This document shows, piece by piece, positions 22,373 through 34,851 of a DNA stretch of 64,000 bases. Position 1 is the first letter of the stretch, and every line of letters begins with the position of its first letter. Position numbers and translations under genes: made by a program. The stretch comes from Amanita rubescens (Eukaryota > Basidiomycota > Agaricomycetes > Agaricales > Amanitaceae): assembly GCA_015039365.1 (NCBI GenBank), contig WION01000125.1:1-64000 (forward strand). Reading direction: 5' to 3'. The notes beneath the pieces are model-generated. The model saw only the letters and a program-made list of their open reading frames with translations, was not told the origin of the DNA and ran no database searches.

Positions 22373-23046
22373 CCGCCCAAGGAAATTCCATGGGGACAGT
22401 TCTGGACTTTTCTCCAAGTTGGAGTATGATAAACCTTGGGGATTGATCCATAGGATCCTCCCTCTTTAAGGATCTGTGCATAATTAGGCACAGTCTTCTT
22501 CTGAACACTAGGTACAAACCTAGGTGGCATTGTCCCTACAGGTGATTGGGACGACGACGATGATGCAGAAGAAGGAGTAATAATAGGATCATCATTTTTT
22601 CCTAATGGAGATGGGGAAGGTGTGAACTTCCTTATAGTATCCATATCTCTGAATGCATCAAAGATAAGGTTATTTAAAGTTTTTGGACCAGAATGTCCTT
22701 TATAAGAAGGGAATTGACTATTATAACGATGAATTTCGTTATATAGTTTTGGGTCAGAAACCTTCAGGTTTTTAACCTGAGGAAGGGGAGCAGTAGGACA
22801 CAGAATCTTCGGTTTATCTTCCGAAGGGGAATCAGCAAAGGTAACTCTTTTCTTTCCTTTGACTTTATTTATGACAGTAGTGAAACCGTCAGAAAAGGAA
22901 TCATCGAAAAGATTAGTCTCCTTATCTTCTGTGAAAATGGAGAAAGAGTTTTTGTTGGCAAAATCATGAAAAGTGATTTTGCCAGGCACAATAGTGCCGG
23001 AGGCAGAGGAGCCGGAAGCAACATTGGAGGCGTTGGAGGGGGACAT
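22373..23046 (-). CDS. Truncated first ORF of an unidentified LTR element
   Basis: A minus-strand ORF starts at the ATG at 23046 (MSPSNASNVASG...) and runs about 225 codons until LTR F cuts it at 22372. The protein is Ser/Pro/Lys-rich and hydrophilic, with no recognised domain; a KGKKRVTFADSPSEDKP stretch and a PRFVP motif are visible. Its position, about 1.4 kb downstream of a copia-type primer site, suggests a gag-like product. It could equally be a cellular gene fragment. Confidence 0.45.
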
Positions 23047-24459
23047 GGTAAAAAATTTGATAAAAAACTTCTAAAGAAATATGCGTCAGCAATAAGAATG
23101 AAATGGTGTTTTTAAGGCAGTTGTTCTCTAATTGATAAGGAAAAGGACTTAATCAAGTATGGACTTGACCAGGCCAACGCTGGGCTTATAGCCAATCAGC
23201 TATGTATCTTGACACACATGAGTCTTGGTTCGATTTACTTGATGATGATGGGGTTGATGATTCATTTAAGAGTTAGAATGCGCGGCATTATGTAGTGTTG
23301 CCCAAAGGAAAATATAGGTGGTTCTTGTCATGGTGTAGAAACCATGGATACATGACCCTGCCTATTATAATTATCCGCAAGCGCAACCTGGATTCGGTCA
23401 CAGCAGAATAGCTATGTACTAGCAAGAGAGATCTACAAGGTTTTACCCTTCAGTCAATTGCCAGAGCTACTTTGCACGAGCGCCAGAGTCATCCGTATGG
23501 AGGAGCCCAGATAATTATAAGTTTTTCGTATTTTCCAACAGAGCTAGGACTATTTGATATTCTACCAGGTCTCATGCCTTTGTTAATGACATTAAGATTG
23601 ATATCAAAAGGAAGTCCATCAAAGCACTGGCCACTAGTCGTTATATCATTTAATTGAATGGCCAACTCGTGACTCACATTCGTAATGAATCTAACATCCT
23701 AGCAGTTGGGATAATAGCGTAACTTTCTAACATAATCTCTATAATGAATCATCCCTCTCTAGTGACCTATTGGGTCTCAATCCCCAACTAGGTATTTATG
23801 TAAACGTATTTTAACGATAGTTATACTAATAACCGCTGGGTTACAGCTGAGTTATTCTGGCTATAGAAACTCCCTAAGGGGTGGTTTCTGTTCAGCAGAC
23901 TCGTGTACTATCCACAATGGGATATCATCTCACCGCTATACCAGAATCTATGATACTCTATTTATGTATGTAAGGGAATGAAGATCCCTATGATGGTATA
24001 ACATGGTTCAATATGTCCAATCACATCACACTGCCCAAGTGAATACAGTGTGGGACGCCAGAGTTGCTATGTTCAACTCTGGAAAACAACCCATGGGATC
24101 ATTCCCCCATGGTAGTACCCTGTTTTATCTCCGGATTACAAGGAATCTAACCGGTGTCCATTCAGGGGGACAAGCCCAAGTATTATAACCGCTCTTCAGC
24201 GTCTGCCTTGTACAGGCATACCCATATCTCTGGGTGTAGAGAGGTCCCCATTAGCCCTTGGGTCCAGGCATCATCATCAGTTCTCTTAACCCATTGATGC
24301 GAAGTCAAAACGGGGGTTAGCCAAGTACAAACATTAGATATACAAGATACAAGTAGGTAACATGTGCACTACCCAAACTAATACCTTTGTTACCTTTAAC
24401 TGTGTAACGACAACGGTAGTCTTGAACGTTCATGACTGACAAGCCAAAGGCTGTTGGTC
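23047..24459 (-). other. Long untranslated leader of the minus-strand LTR element
   Basis: Between the primer site at 24460 and the ORF start at 23046 lie about 1.4 kb with only short ORFs (64 codons or fewer). This is unusually long for a copia-type leader and may contain a further decayed insertion. Confidence 0.35.
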
Positions 24460-24473
24460 TGGGGCCCATAACC
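24460..24473 (-). promoter_or_regulatory. Primer-binding site, initiator-tRNA-Met anticodon-arm (copia) type
   Basis: On the minus strand it reads GGTTATGGGCCCCAG, complementary to the anticodon arm of initiator tRNA-Met, as in half-tRNA-primed copia elements. The same core occurs at 57556-57567. Confidence 0.6.
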
Positions 24474-24931
24474 TGATGAAGTTGGAATATCCCTACTTGC
24501 GTAGAGTCCAACGCAGCAGCGCAGCGTACATGATACTGAGTAAGGAACCGACTTACTGTGAAGGTAGGGGAGGTTGTTGTAGGGCTTTATAGGAGCTGAG
24601 GCTCAACTATAAGACAGTAGATGAGAGTAAGAAGTTAGTAGGGAACGACAATTTGTCCCTCCTTATATATTGTCTGAGATACAAATAAGTGTAAACTATG
24701 CTATCTACAGACCTTATCCTATTGGATGATAAGGTGTGTTTTGTATTACACAGCTATCGTCATATTGACTCATCATATGACAATATGTGAGTCATAACGT
24801 ATCATATGATTTATTCTTAGTCATAATGATTTGACAGAAATTATAGAGTTCTGTCATATCTGACATATTGCTGTATGACAGATATTATAGAGTTCATTCT
24901 TGACAGATTGCTGTAGAATGACGATACATCA
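24474..24931 (-). repeat. Candidate 5' LTR upstream of the copia-type primer site
   Basis: On the minus strand the segment starts TGATGTATCGTC (24931) and ends TTCATCA directly before the primer site. A TATATA box is near 24664-24670. The far end was chosen from a TG...CA rule and has no partner LTR in the window, so it is provisional. Confidence 0.4.
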
Positions 24932-26832
24932 GCAATCCTGGGGGTTGCTCCGGAGGTCTCCAGAGCGCTCCAGAGTGCAATGAGGTGCTGAAGTTCGTGT
25001 AGCATGGGTCCTGGATTACATAGTGCTCCAGAGTTGAGGATTAATTTATGTATCTCTCGTTGTAGCTCCGGAGCACTGGCTCCAAATCCTTATCATTGGT
25101 CGGCCCAGTTCACATCATCTGGAGCACTCGGAAGTTCGTCTCAATGTCTATTGGTTACCATGCAACAAAAACAATCCATTAAATGGCTAATTTATACTAC
25201 AATACTAAGCTAGCATAGCACTCATCCCGAACGGCCCAAACGGCTCGTTGACCAGCTGCTCAAAATATGACACATCCGATGCCGCTCCGTGCAATCTACC
25301 CTGTCCCATCCACGCTTGAGTTCTCTCATTCTCGGTCACTCCCATAAATTGGCATTACTCTCGCACCTAAGCTCAGTTCCATTAGATCAGAAAAAAAAGA
25401 AAAGAAAAGAAAAATGTACCACTGGTACATTTCAGTGCCCGGTGGTGAGGATGATTGGGGAGCATTGGTAAGTTGAGGAGGTGGTGCAGGAGAGGGTTGG
25501 TGGTGTGGTGTGCATTGGTTCGGAAGGGTGGTATGGCACAAAAATTAGAATACAATCGAAAGAAAAGAAAAGAACAACATACCGTTGTGGTACACTAGTG
25601 CTGGGGATTTGGACCAATGTGGCACAGAGGAGGGTTGGTGATGTGGGGTGATGGTGGTGGCAGGGAGGGTTGGTGGTGTGATGTACAATTCAGCGGCCAG
25701 TTGCTGGGCGATGGTGGGGAAGCTGAGAGCCTAAGCGCGCAGGAGGCCACGTCATATATGTATCAACTTGAAGTTGAACATGTCATGTGTCATAAATAGA
25801 AGCAAATAGTGGACTTGGCTTTTTTTTTGGCCTCGCATACGTCAAAAGCACCAACTACTGCCTTCCGGTTTCCCATTCGACCCTAAACCTTCGCCCCCTG
25901 CCCCAGGAGCATTGAGGAGCTAGAGGCACCTGACTACAAACCCACTCATTCACCAGCATGCAGCCAAAACGGAACACAGCCAGGAGGCGAGTCACACGGC
26001 GGCCCAGCGTGCTGGCATGATCAAATGCATTGCGGTTCAGGCGCTGCCACTGCCCTTGCCTCTGATGACGACATGTGACTATCAGAGATTCAGACCTGAG
26101 ACCTGGATTCACCAAACACGCGGTGCTGCCACTGCTGTCTCCGACGACATGCGTCGATCAGTCCAGCCCATCTGACATGAGACCCAGCTGAATTCACCAA
26201 ACACAACTTAACGACGTGTGTCGCTCAGCCTAGCCCGTCAACAAATCTGACCTGAGACCTTCAACTTCAGCTGATTTCGCCAAACATACTGCTGCCCTTG
26301 CCTCTGACGACGTCAATGCTGATGAAGCCAACGACTAAGATGAATTATTTCATACTTTCCAGTAGCACTCTATTACAAATCTACAAATACATTTTTTGTA
26401 TATTAACCAACCCGTGAGCGCGTGAGCAGTGCATCCAAGCATGAGGCTCCAGTCTATCTCAGTCGGTTTAATGTGGACAGCTCCAAAATAAGACAGAAGC
26501 CATGGAGCCACTCCTGAGTGCCCAGGAGGAAAATCCCGAGATTAGTAGTAGTCAGGAACTCTGCGGAGATTCCTTGGTTCTCCGGAGCACTCCAATCAAC
26601 TCGCCGAAAAGCAGTGCACTCCCATCAGAAACTGGGTTTGCTGATGTATATGATTCTCAAGGAATCATATCTAGTAACTATGACGCAAGTGTATTTATAT
26701 CTACTTAATCTATACTAAAGGAGATAGATAAGATCATATTATCTTATATTAGATATGATAAGATAATCTGATAAGATAAAAATATCTACAATATATTATG
26801 ATTATAATATATGGTTTTATATATTTTCATCA
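24932..26832. other. No recognisable gene; GT-rich and tandem low-complexity DNA
   Basis: 25380-25415 is A/G-rich. 25430-25720 is dominated by ggtggtg, gagggttggtg and gtggggtgatgg words on one strand, interrupted by a second AG-rich tract (25555-25575). 26330-26420 and 26700-26830 are AT-rich, the latter with gataagata repeats. ORFs here (60-86 codons) look random. Confidence 0.5.
26040..26330. repeat. Degenerate tandem repeat, about 95-bp unit, 3 copies
   Basis: Each unit contains ctgacatgagacc / ctgacctgagacc, then attcaccaaacac, then gacgacrtg. Units differ by small indels. Confidence 0.65.
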
Positions 26833-27069
26833 GTAATGTCGAACCTTAAGTCCAACTTAGTCTGTCTTTTCAATATCATCTCATCTCACCTAAAGAACGT
26901 CGTTCACACTCCCTTCATTATTGCTCTTAAGTATAAGACTTCTTCTAGTTGTCTTACTACTTAGCTTATTCATTCATCTATTGTTTGACTTGTCGGTTGG
27001 ACTTAGTCTACTTTGTCAAGCGCTCTTAGCATGGACACATTGTAGGTGGAGATTGATGTGATCATAACA
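26833..27069 (+). repeat. Truncated 5' LTR of gypsy element B
   Basis: Matches the last 237 bp of the family-C LTR, from the predicted transcription start region to ATAACA at 27069. The upstream promoter part, including the TATA box, is missing. Confidence 0.85.
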
Positions 27070-27071
27070 AT

Positions 27072-27084
27072 TAAGTCGAACTTA
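27072..27084 (+). promoter_or_regulatory. Self-priming primer-binding site of element B
   Basis: TAAGTCGAACTTA lies two bases after the LTR, identical to that of element C (37616-37628). B's own LTR start-site motif has mutated to TAAGTCCAACTTA, so complementarity is imperfect in this copy. Confidence 0.6.
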
Positions 27085-27089
27085 TCAAA

Positions 27090-28884
27090 ATGATACCCGA
27101 GTATTACCTTGTTGGTGAAACACAAGATATCTATCAAACTTCCGGAGAACCAGCCCATAGGTTACCGGTCAGCCTGCAACAATTTCAGATCAAAAGAAGA
27201 CACCGCCTAATTGTGCTACTAGAGGAACAAGAGGACTATATTATCTAGATCATATCGCTATCTACAACAACCCTAAAGACCATCTTTGGAAATACGCAAA
27301 AGACCACAGTCTCGTACCCAGATCAGAGTTTTGGATACCACAGAGAGCCAACAGACCACCTAACGACGCATTCTATCATCGACTCAATGGAAAATACTAC
27401 CTTCTAGGATTTGAAGTTGAATTCGACAAAAATACCAAATGTTGGGGAGGATACAACCCAGGCCCTGAATCAGAACTCAGATATGAATTTGTACCAGATG
27501 ATTTCTTCCAAGGACCTAAGTGGATAGAAGGGAATCCAGATAATCTACCCGAAAGCCTACAGCACAGAAGCGCAGTCTCTACACTGAAAGCAGCAGTCAA
27601 ATCTACACCAAAAGGTAAAACTTTTGGAGTAAAAGAAGAAAGCGAATCAGGAACCGGATCAAGTGATGAAAACCCCAATCAGCAATTCAAAAGTTCCAGT
27701 GACCTTTCCGAGTCAGAGGACAAATCTGTTCCAGACTTACTTAGCCCTATTGATTTCAACCTGTTCGAACAAGAACAGGAGAAACAATCCTCAAATCAGG
27801 CATCACCAAAACTTGAATACATTGAAGTAGATCCTAAACCTGATCCAAGTCCAGGACCACCTCCACCTCCACCAGAAAACCCATCAGAAATAATGACAGA
27901 ACCAGTGCACCCACACGTTCCAAGTCTTCTTGGAGATATCCCAGCCTTCACAGGAAAATGTTCTCTAGCACAGGATTTCATTGATCAAATTGAACTGTTC
28001 TTTACCTTAAACCCATGACGAATTGACACAGATGAACTTAAGATCTGATTAATGCTATCCAAGATAATGGATAAAGCTGAGAACTGGAGATGAAACCAAA
28101 AAGAAGACTTAGATGATGCAACAAGGTGTTATGGAGCAACTGGACTACATTCAAGAAACGATTCCTAGACAATTGGCAAGAAATAGATTCCTCAGGAAAC
28201 GTGTTCACAGAATTAATGCATCTACAAAAGCAGAAAGACAAGAAAGGAAAATGAATCTCAATCCCAAAATACGTTGGTTTATTCAAAGAACTTATCAAGA
28301 AAGCCAAAATCACAGGCGATGCGGCAGTACATCTATTCAGACAAGGACTCGACGCCAACACTTACAAAGCAGTTGTTATGCGAGACCCTGAAACCTTAGA
28401 CGAATGGTATGAAGGAGCACTCAGAGCACACAATGCCAAGGCATGCCTTGGACTTCTAGCGACCAACAGAGGAGGATTTCAAAAGCCTTCTTGCAGCAAA
28501 TGGGATATGGATCTCGATGCAGTAATTTTAGGAGCGTTATCAAAAGAAGAAAGGAATCGACACATCCGAGATGGACTTTGTTTCATCTGTCACAAATTGG
28601 ATCATATGTCAGGAGAATGCCCCATGAGGAAGGACACAAAATATGAGAAAAAGACATACAAAGGGAAGAAGAAGTTTAATGGAAAGAGAGGAAAGAAATT
28701 TGCACATGGTCATCATATTCGAGCAACTGAAAGGGATGACAACGGCAGTGATTACAAAGACATCGAAGAGTCTAGCCAGCAAGAAGAAGATACTAGCAAC
28801 AGAACAATACGCACTATGATGAAGAAACTATCTCCAGAACAACGAATCAACCTCCTTATTGATGCAGATAAACCGGATTTTTGA
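27090..28884 (+). pseudogene. gag: Gag of element B (decayed)
   Basis: An initial ATG at 27090 opens a short frame (MIPEYYLVGETQD...) that ends near 27248. The main gag frame then reads YYLDHIAIYNNPKDHLW and a Ser/Glu-rich region. A stop (CGA or GGA to TGA) occurs at 28016-28018 and others follow to about 28100. The last open part is 168 codons (28378-28884) with a CCHC knuckle (CFICHKLDHMSGEC). It ends at the same DF-stop and U-run as element C. The hAT MITE that splits gag of C is absent here, giving the empty-site sequence. Confidence 0.85.
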
Positions 28885-31800
28885 CAGTGGGACACATGAC
28901 AGTGGATGCTAGTCCCATAACTTTGGATTCAACTCCAAAGGATGATCTCTCGATATCACCTGTAATAGTATGTTCTATTTCAAGTAATTGATTATCTATT
29001 CCCCTTGAAGTTGAAACCGAAGACAACACTGAATCAATGACTGCACTGGTCGACAGTGGTGCAGAAGGTTTATTTATCAATTCATCTATCGCACATAAAT
29101 GGAGAAAGAAGAAACTCACAAGACCAATCCGAGTAAAGAACGTTGACGGCACATATAACACAAATGGAGAAATTTCTGACAAGTGTTTGATCACCATTGA
29201 CATCAATGGGAAGAAGATGACCGAATGGTTCTTGGTCACTTCGCTTGGCGATCAAAACTTGATATTGGGGCTTCCTTGGCTTGAGAAGCACAACCCAATC
29301 ATAAGCTGGAGGAATAGAACTCTGGAGTTCCATAACTCCAAAGAAGACAAATGGAAGGCATCAATACGGAGCATCTTGCATCGCCTTGATGAGGAAGCAA
29401 TGCCTAAATGGGAAGAAGATGTCGTAATTCGGTATTTGTTGTCACACAAAGGACCAGAAGAGAAGAGTCTACGTTGGAAAGCACCATTTGAAGACATAGG
29501 AAGATGGACAGAAGAAGATTATGACGAGATCACGATTAATCGCTACTCTCCAGCTCAACAAATGGAACACAAGTACAACACCGATCAGAAGGAAGTCATG
29601 CTACCTCCTGAGTATCTCAACTGGAAAGAGATATTTGAAAAACAAGCATCTGAATGATTCCCAGAACGCAGATCATGGGATCATGCAATTGAACTTCACG
29701 AAGATTTTGTACCAAAGAAAGGGAAGATCTACCTGATATCACCATTACAACAGAACACACTTGATGAATGGATCAAAGAACAACTAGCTAAAGGATATAT
29801 CCGACCATCCAAATCTCCGCAGGCAGCGCCGTTCTTCTACTTCGAAAAGAAGGATAGCAAAACACTCAGACCCTGCCAAGACTACCAATATTTAAACGAA
29901 CATACAAAACCAAACTCTGACCCCCTACCACTCATATCCGATCTGATGCTACAACTTAAAGGATCGCAATACTTTACGAAATTAGACATCAGATGGGATA
30001 CAACAATGTTCACATCAAAGAAGGAGACAAATGGAAGGCCGCATTTATTATGAATAAAGGACTATTCGAACCAACAGTTACATATGTTCTTTGGATTACA
30101 AAATTCCCCAGCAACATTTCAAGCTATGATGGACAATTATTTTAGGGACTTCATGAATGAAGGATGGATTGCCATTTACATGGATGACATCTTGATACAC
30201 GCGTGCAACAAAGAAGAACTCGAGAAAAGAACAAAGCTAGTGCTAGCAAAACTAAAAAAACACAATCTTTACCTGAAACTTGAAAAATGCAAATTTTGTG
30301 TCGAAGAAGTGGACTTCTTAGGCATGATAATCACAAAAAATACAATAAAAATGGATCCAATAAAACTCACCGGAATCAGAGACTGGCCCCCTCCGACAAC
30401 AGTTAAACAAGTACGCTTGTTTCTTGGATTTGGAAATTACTACAGACGTTTCATATCCGGATTTGCACACCTCGCATGACCCCTTCATGACTTAACGAAG
30501 AAAACAAGATATGGGAATGGACACTAGAATGTCAAGTTTCCTTCAACTCATTAAAGGAAAGTTTCATGACAGCACCAGTACTAAAGATGCCAGATGTCAA
30601 TCAACCTTTCATACTCGAAACGGACACATCTAAATGGGCTGTTGGAGCCGCCTTAATGCAGAAAGATGAAAACGGAGACCTACACCCTTGTGGACATCTC
30701 TCACACGCACTTATGCCTACTGAACAAAATTGGCAAATCTACGACCGAGAGCTCTTTGCCATAATTCACGCCCTTGATGAATGGAAATACCTACTGCTTG
30801 GAGCAGAACACACACTCACTATACATTGCGACCACAAGAACTTAACTTACTACCGTACACTGGCACAACACATCAAAGCAAGACAAGCAAGATGGTGGAA
30901 TAATCTCTCAAGATATGTATAATTATCACTTAATTCACGTACCTGGAGCAAAATTAACTCAAGCAGACGCTTTATCCCACCAACCTGATCATACCAATGG
31001 AGAAGAAGATGACGAAACAGTCACAATGCTCCCTGACTCGTTATTCATTCAAGTCATCGCCAAAGATCTCCAAGATCAAGTAAAGAATGCAACTCAAACC
31101 GACGAGTTTGCTGAAACCATCAGAAGATGCTTAAAGGAGAAAGGAACAGCGCCCCTCTGCACAGCAATCACCAATTGGACCAAAGATAACGGAATTATTC
31201 TATTCAAGAACAAAGCATATGTTCCTATGGACTCCAATCTTTGCCGATCTATTATCAAGGAATACCATGAAGCACCAAGTGCAGGACACCCTGGATTCTT
31301 CAAAACACTTAGCCTCTTAAGGGAACACTATTGGTGGCCTAGAATGACAACACTTGTCAAAAGTTTTATCGACGGACGTCTTACCTGTCAACAGATGAAA
31401 CCTAATACACACCCCACCGCTGCACCCTTAATGCCGATTAAATCCCATGCGCACCGACCATTTCAACAAATCACTATGGATTTCATCACCGATCTACCCC
31501 CTAGTGACGGTTTTGATTCTATCTTTGTCGTGGTCGACCAAGGACTTTCAAAGGGAGTAATTCTATGTCCCTGTAATAAAAGTATTACATCAGCTGAAAC
31601 CGCCGACCTCTACATCAAGGAAGTCTTCAAGAACTTTGGTTTACCAGACATCATGATATCTGACAGAGGACCGCAATTCGCAGCAAAAGTCTTCAAAGGG
31701 ATAACCAGTGCACTTCAGATCAACCACAAGATGAGCACAGCCTTTCACCCTCAAACAGATGGACAAATGGAATGCTATAACACCGTACTCGAAGTATATC

Positions 31801-31931
31801 TCCGCATATTCTGCACTTACGAACCAGACAAATGGAACAAGATACTTCCTGTTGCACAATTCACTCACAGTTCCAGAACGCATGAAGAACTGAAACAATC
31901 GCCATTCTATCTCATGTATGGATCTAACCCT
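28882..31931 (+). pseudogene. pol: Pol of element B: protease, RT, RNase H, integrase core
   Basis: The protease contains VDSGAEGLFINSS (29045). RT has YMDDILIHA at about 30175-30200, the canonical form that element C has lost. RNase H has FILETDTSKWAVGAAL (30610). The integrase retains a zinc region (CQQMK near 31390) and all three catalytic positions: MDFITDLPP near 31480, SDRGPQF near 31660 and an E in GQMECYN near 31770. Several stops and shifts interrupt it, for example TGA at 29655-29657 where C has CGA. This copy preserves the integrase core deleted in C. A MITE follows at 31932. Confidence 0.9.
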
Positions 31932-32218
31932 CAGATCAGGAAAATTCTGGTTTGGCTTATGCACTTTGGGGGCTTAAAAATGCACCTGTAAGTGGTGGTA
32001 CTAGGCTGGGTTTGGCTTCCAAAAGTCCCCAAAAATAAGTCAATTAAGTCAGGTTTTTTATTTCAAGGCTCTCAAAAGAGGGGGGGGGGGGGGTGCCTTA
32101 TTTTTTACTTATATAAGTCAAAAATAAGTCCACAATTTGGTAACTTAAAATTTACTTATTTGTCTTATTTAATTAAGTCCATATGGCCTAATAAGGCAAC
32201 CCAGAATTTTCCTGATGG
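31932..32218. mobile_element. 287-bp MITE inserted in pol of element B
   Basis: Inverted termini CAGATCAGGAAAATTCTGG (left) and the complement of CCATCAGGAAAATTCTGG (right) bound a 287-bp AT-rich segment with a 14-G run near 32078-32092. A 3-bp repeat CCT flanks it (31929-31931, 32219-32221). The insertion is missing at the corresponding place in element C (about 42692). Subterminal words such as aataagtc and cttattt recur. No coding capacity. Confidence 0.75.
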
Positions 32219-32790
32219 CCTGTGGCACTACCCCAGATTACAGAACAATCAGCTACCCCTGTAGCAGATGAACGCATCAGACTCCTGATCAAAGCAAGAG
32301 AAGAAGCTCTGGCAGCACACGACCTTGCATGTCTCAAAATGGCACAAAGAACGATGAAACACTCTAAACCATTCAAAGAAGGAGAAAAGGTTTGGCTAGA
32401 TTCAAAGAACCTATGCATCCCTCATCAATCACGTAAACTTGCACCTAAACGAGAAGGACCCTTCAAAATAAAGAAAGTCTTAGGACCTGTCACCTATCAA
32501 CTAGACTTACCAAAACAATGGAAGATACACAGCGTTTTCCACGCATGTCTACTATCACCTTTCAAAGAAACAGAATTCCATGGACCTAGTGACACATGTC
32601 CACCGCCTGATCTAATAGAAGGATCAGAAGAATATGAAGTAGAAGCTATTCTCACACACCGAAAGATCGGACATCAAACACAGTTTCTCGTCAAATGGAA
32701 AGGCTATGATACAAGTGAAAACACTTGGGAACCCAAAAGGAATCTGTCAAACGCCAAAGATACATATCCTTGACGAATATAAGAAACGTA
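32219..32790 (+). pseudogene. pol: Pol C-terminus of element B with chromodomain
   Basis: Continues pol after the MITE: integrase C-terminal region (KVWLDSKNL, KREGPFKIKKVLGP, WKIHSVFHACLLSPF), then a chromodomain ([20 protein letters not shown] near 32680-32735). A chromodomain at the pol end defines chromoviruses and is thought to guide integration toward modified histones. Confidence 0.85.
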
Positions 32791-32801
32791 GGAGACTCTA
32801 G

Positions 32802-34500
32802 ATGAGCAAAGATTACACCTACAACACCCAGAAACTACCTATGAACAATGGAATCAATGACAATCTCACCCACGATCTCACCCACAATGACGAGAGCGCC
32901 ATCACCAGATCCTCTCCAACACTCAGTCTTTACTCAGACAACGACGGTAGCGACACCACCACTGGACCCTCCCATACACCCAATAATCCGCATGCTGACA
33001 GAAGGACAATGATCACCGGATCTACAGCAAACAAGCCATGCCTCATTCCTTATGACGGCACTTCAGGTTCTGACAAAGAGAATTGACCTGATGATTCACC
33101 CAGAACAAGTGTCACTACAAATCTTCACAATACCACAGAAGATCCAGATAACAGAGGATGTGATGAAGATACAAGGCGAATTAACAAAATACTTATGAAC
33201 TACTGAGAAGTATATTACCAGCCCAATTCTTTCGTGGACGACGAAGAACCAACTTGCGATCTTTGCAACAGAGGCAATGATAACGGTCAAACTAGCCCTA
33301 ACAGTCGCCGAGTCATGGCAGACATCACTCCCTCTGAACCTATGACAATCTTTATGACATTTGTTGAATATAACAGCTCAGCTCTCATGCGAAAGACTAT
33401 TGATGACATTAGACAACTTTCCAGCTTGCCAATCAATTCTCAAGAACTGGAATGACTTACCAGACTCTGGCGCATTCTTTCAGATGCAAGACTCGCCAAG
33501 GCAATCATTGTCAATGCTTGAGAACGATACAACTATCACTGTGCAGATCTTATAGAAATCTGGACCAACCTAGACAGAATGGAATGGTACACCAAACTCT
33601 CTCATGGATGCACCGTCCACCAATTTGGAATCAATCTCTTACGACGAATCCTCACCACTGACATAGAACGCTTCTACAAACAAGCCATCTCAGATGTCAG
33701 GAACGAAGTACACCCCTCTTTCATCATTAACGACGATCCCAACAACCTCGTCGCAATCCATCACAACTTCTACCCCAACAAGATCGTACCCGATGCACAG
33801 CATGTCTTAGAACTTACGAACTGAACCAAGATCAGTGCAATTGCCTTAACAGATCTGGCAGATCAAATCAAGGACATCACCGAATCTTCTAGAAGGACTA
33901 CCACATGGACAGAAGATCTGTTTACTAAAGGAGCAAAGCCGCAGCAACTCTCTCACAATGCCTACAAAGAAGTTGCCCATGTCATGATGGAATTAGATCT
34001 CCATCAGAATCTTATACCTTCCACGCCTGTCACTCAGACCGCTGAAAGATTTAAGAACCTCGGACACTCACTTATTCCCCAACACAACCTCTATCGATTA
34101 TGGAAGGGAATGCAGATCAGACCCAACAGGCCCCTACCGTCACCAACCCTGCATTCGACGTTGCCACCTTTGACAGTTGAGAACGCCTCTCCCACATTCA
34201 CCAGGAAATCTCAGATTTCCTCCACTACCAGTCCCATGTCCGGCTCTTTGCCACCACATCCCTACCACTGACAGTCCCTCACCCAGACGACCGAAGCAAG
34301 GAGCGCATCATCAAGCTCCTCAAAGAAGAGAACTGACAACTCAAGGTTCTCCACAAACTCCTCAATTTGCTTGAGGCCAACAACGAAGAACTCATCCAGA
34401 CGTACACGGACACACCCACTGACTGGAACGCAGGAGGATGGAATCAAGACAAATGACTTGCCCGCCTTCGTCGACAACTCCTCAGGTTATCATCCCTACA
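32802..34500 (+). pseudogene. ORF3/ORF4 region of element B (decayed)
   Basis: Downstream of the chromodomain the sequence matches the third and fourth ORFs of element C (43309-44942) but has several stops. Conserved pieces include NQLAIFATEAMIT (33250), RLWRILSDARLAKAIIVNA (33470), IEIWTNLDRMEWYTKLSHG (33555) and ERIIKLLKE (34310). The in-frame TGA after LELTN (33822-33824) is shared with element C. Confidence 0.7.
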
Positions 34501-34585
34501 ACAACGATGAAGCTTGCCACAACCTCGATACCTAGGAGGATACCCACATATTGTTGTTGCGGTCAACAATGTAGAGGAGAGCTAG

Positions 34586-34648
34586 TGTTACAAACACAGT
34601 ACGGACTCCTAAATTATGATTACATGACACATTGGACATGCTTACTTT
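34586..34648 (+). repeat. 3' LTR fragment of element B
   Basis: The first 63 bp of the family-C LTR (TGTTACAAACAC...) remain, broken off at cttacttt where unrelated repeated DNA begins. Confidence 0.85.
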
Positions 34649-34717
34649 CAATAGTGGCTACAGATTTTTTTGATAAATCTGTGGCAAAATGCACTGCTGA
34701 TCGTAACGGGCTGCCAC

Positions 34718-34851
34718 TAGCTCATGAGAAGGCGATTTCATAGGCGATTTCATGCTTTTTCATAGGTGATTTCATTGGTTTGCCAGGGCGATTTCATAGG
34801 CGATCTCATTGTTTTGCCAGGGTGATCTCATAGCCGATTTCATTGTTTTGC
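34718..34851 (+). repeat. Tandem repeat (gcgatttcatag / tttgccag), about 3 copies
   Basis: About 40-bp units combine gcgatttcata (once or twice) with cattgttttgccag. The array abuts the left tip of the foldback element. Confidence 0.75.

Noticed and set aside
24455..24480. A tRNA-Met gene (gggcccataacc looks like an anticodon arm)
   Set aside because: No acceptor, D or T arms surround it. It fits an LTR-element primer site on the minus strand instead.
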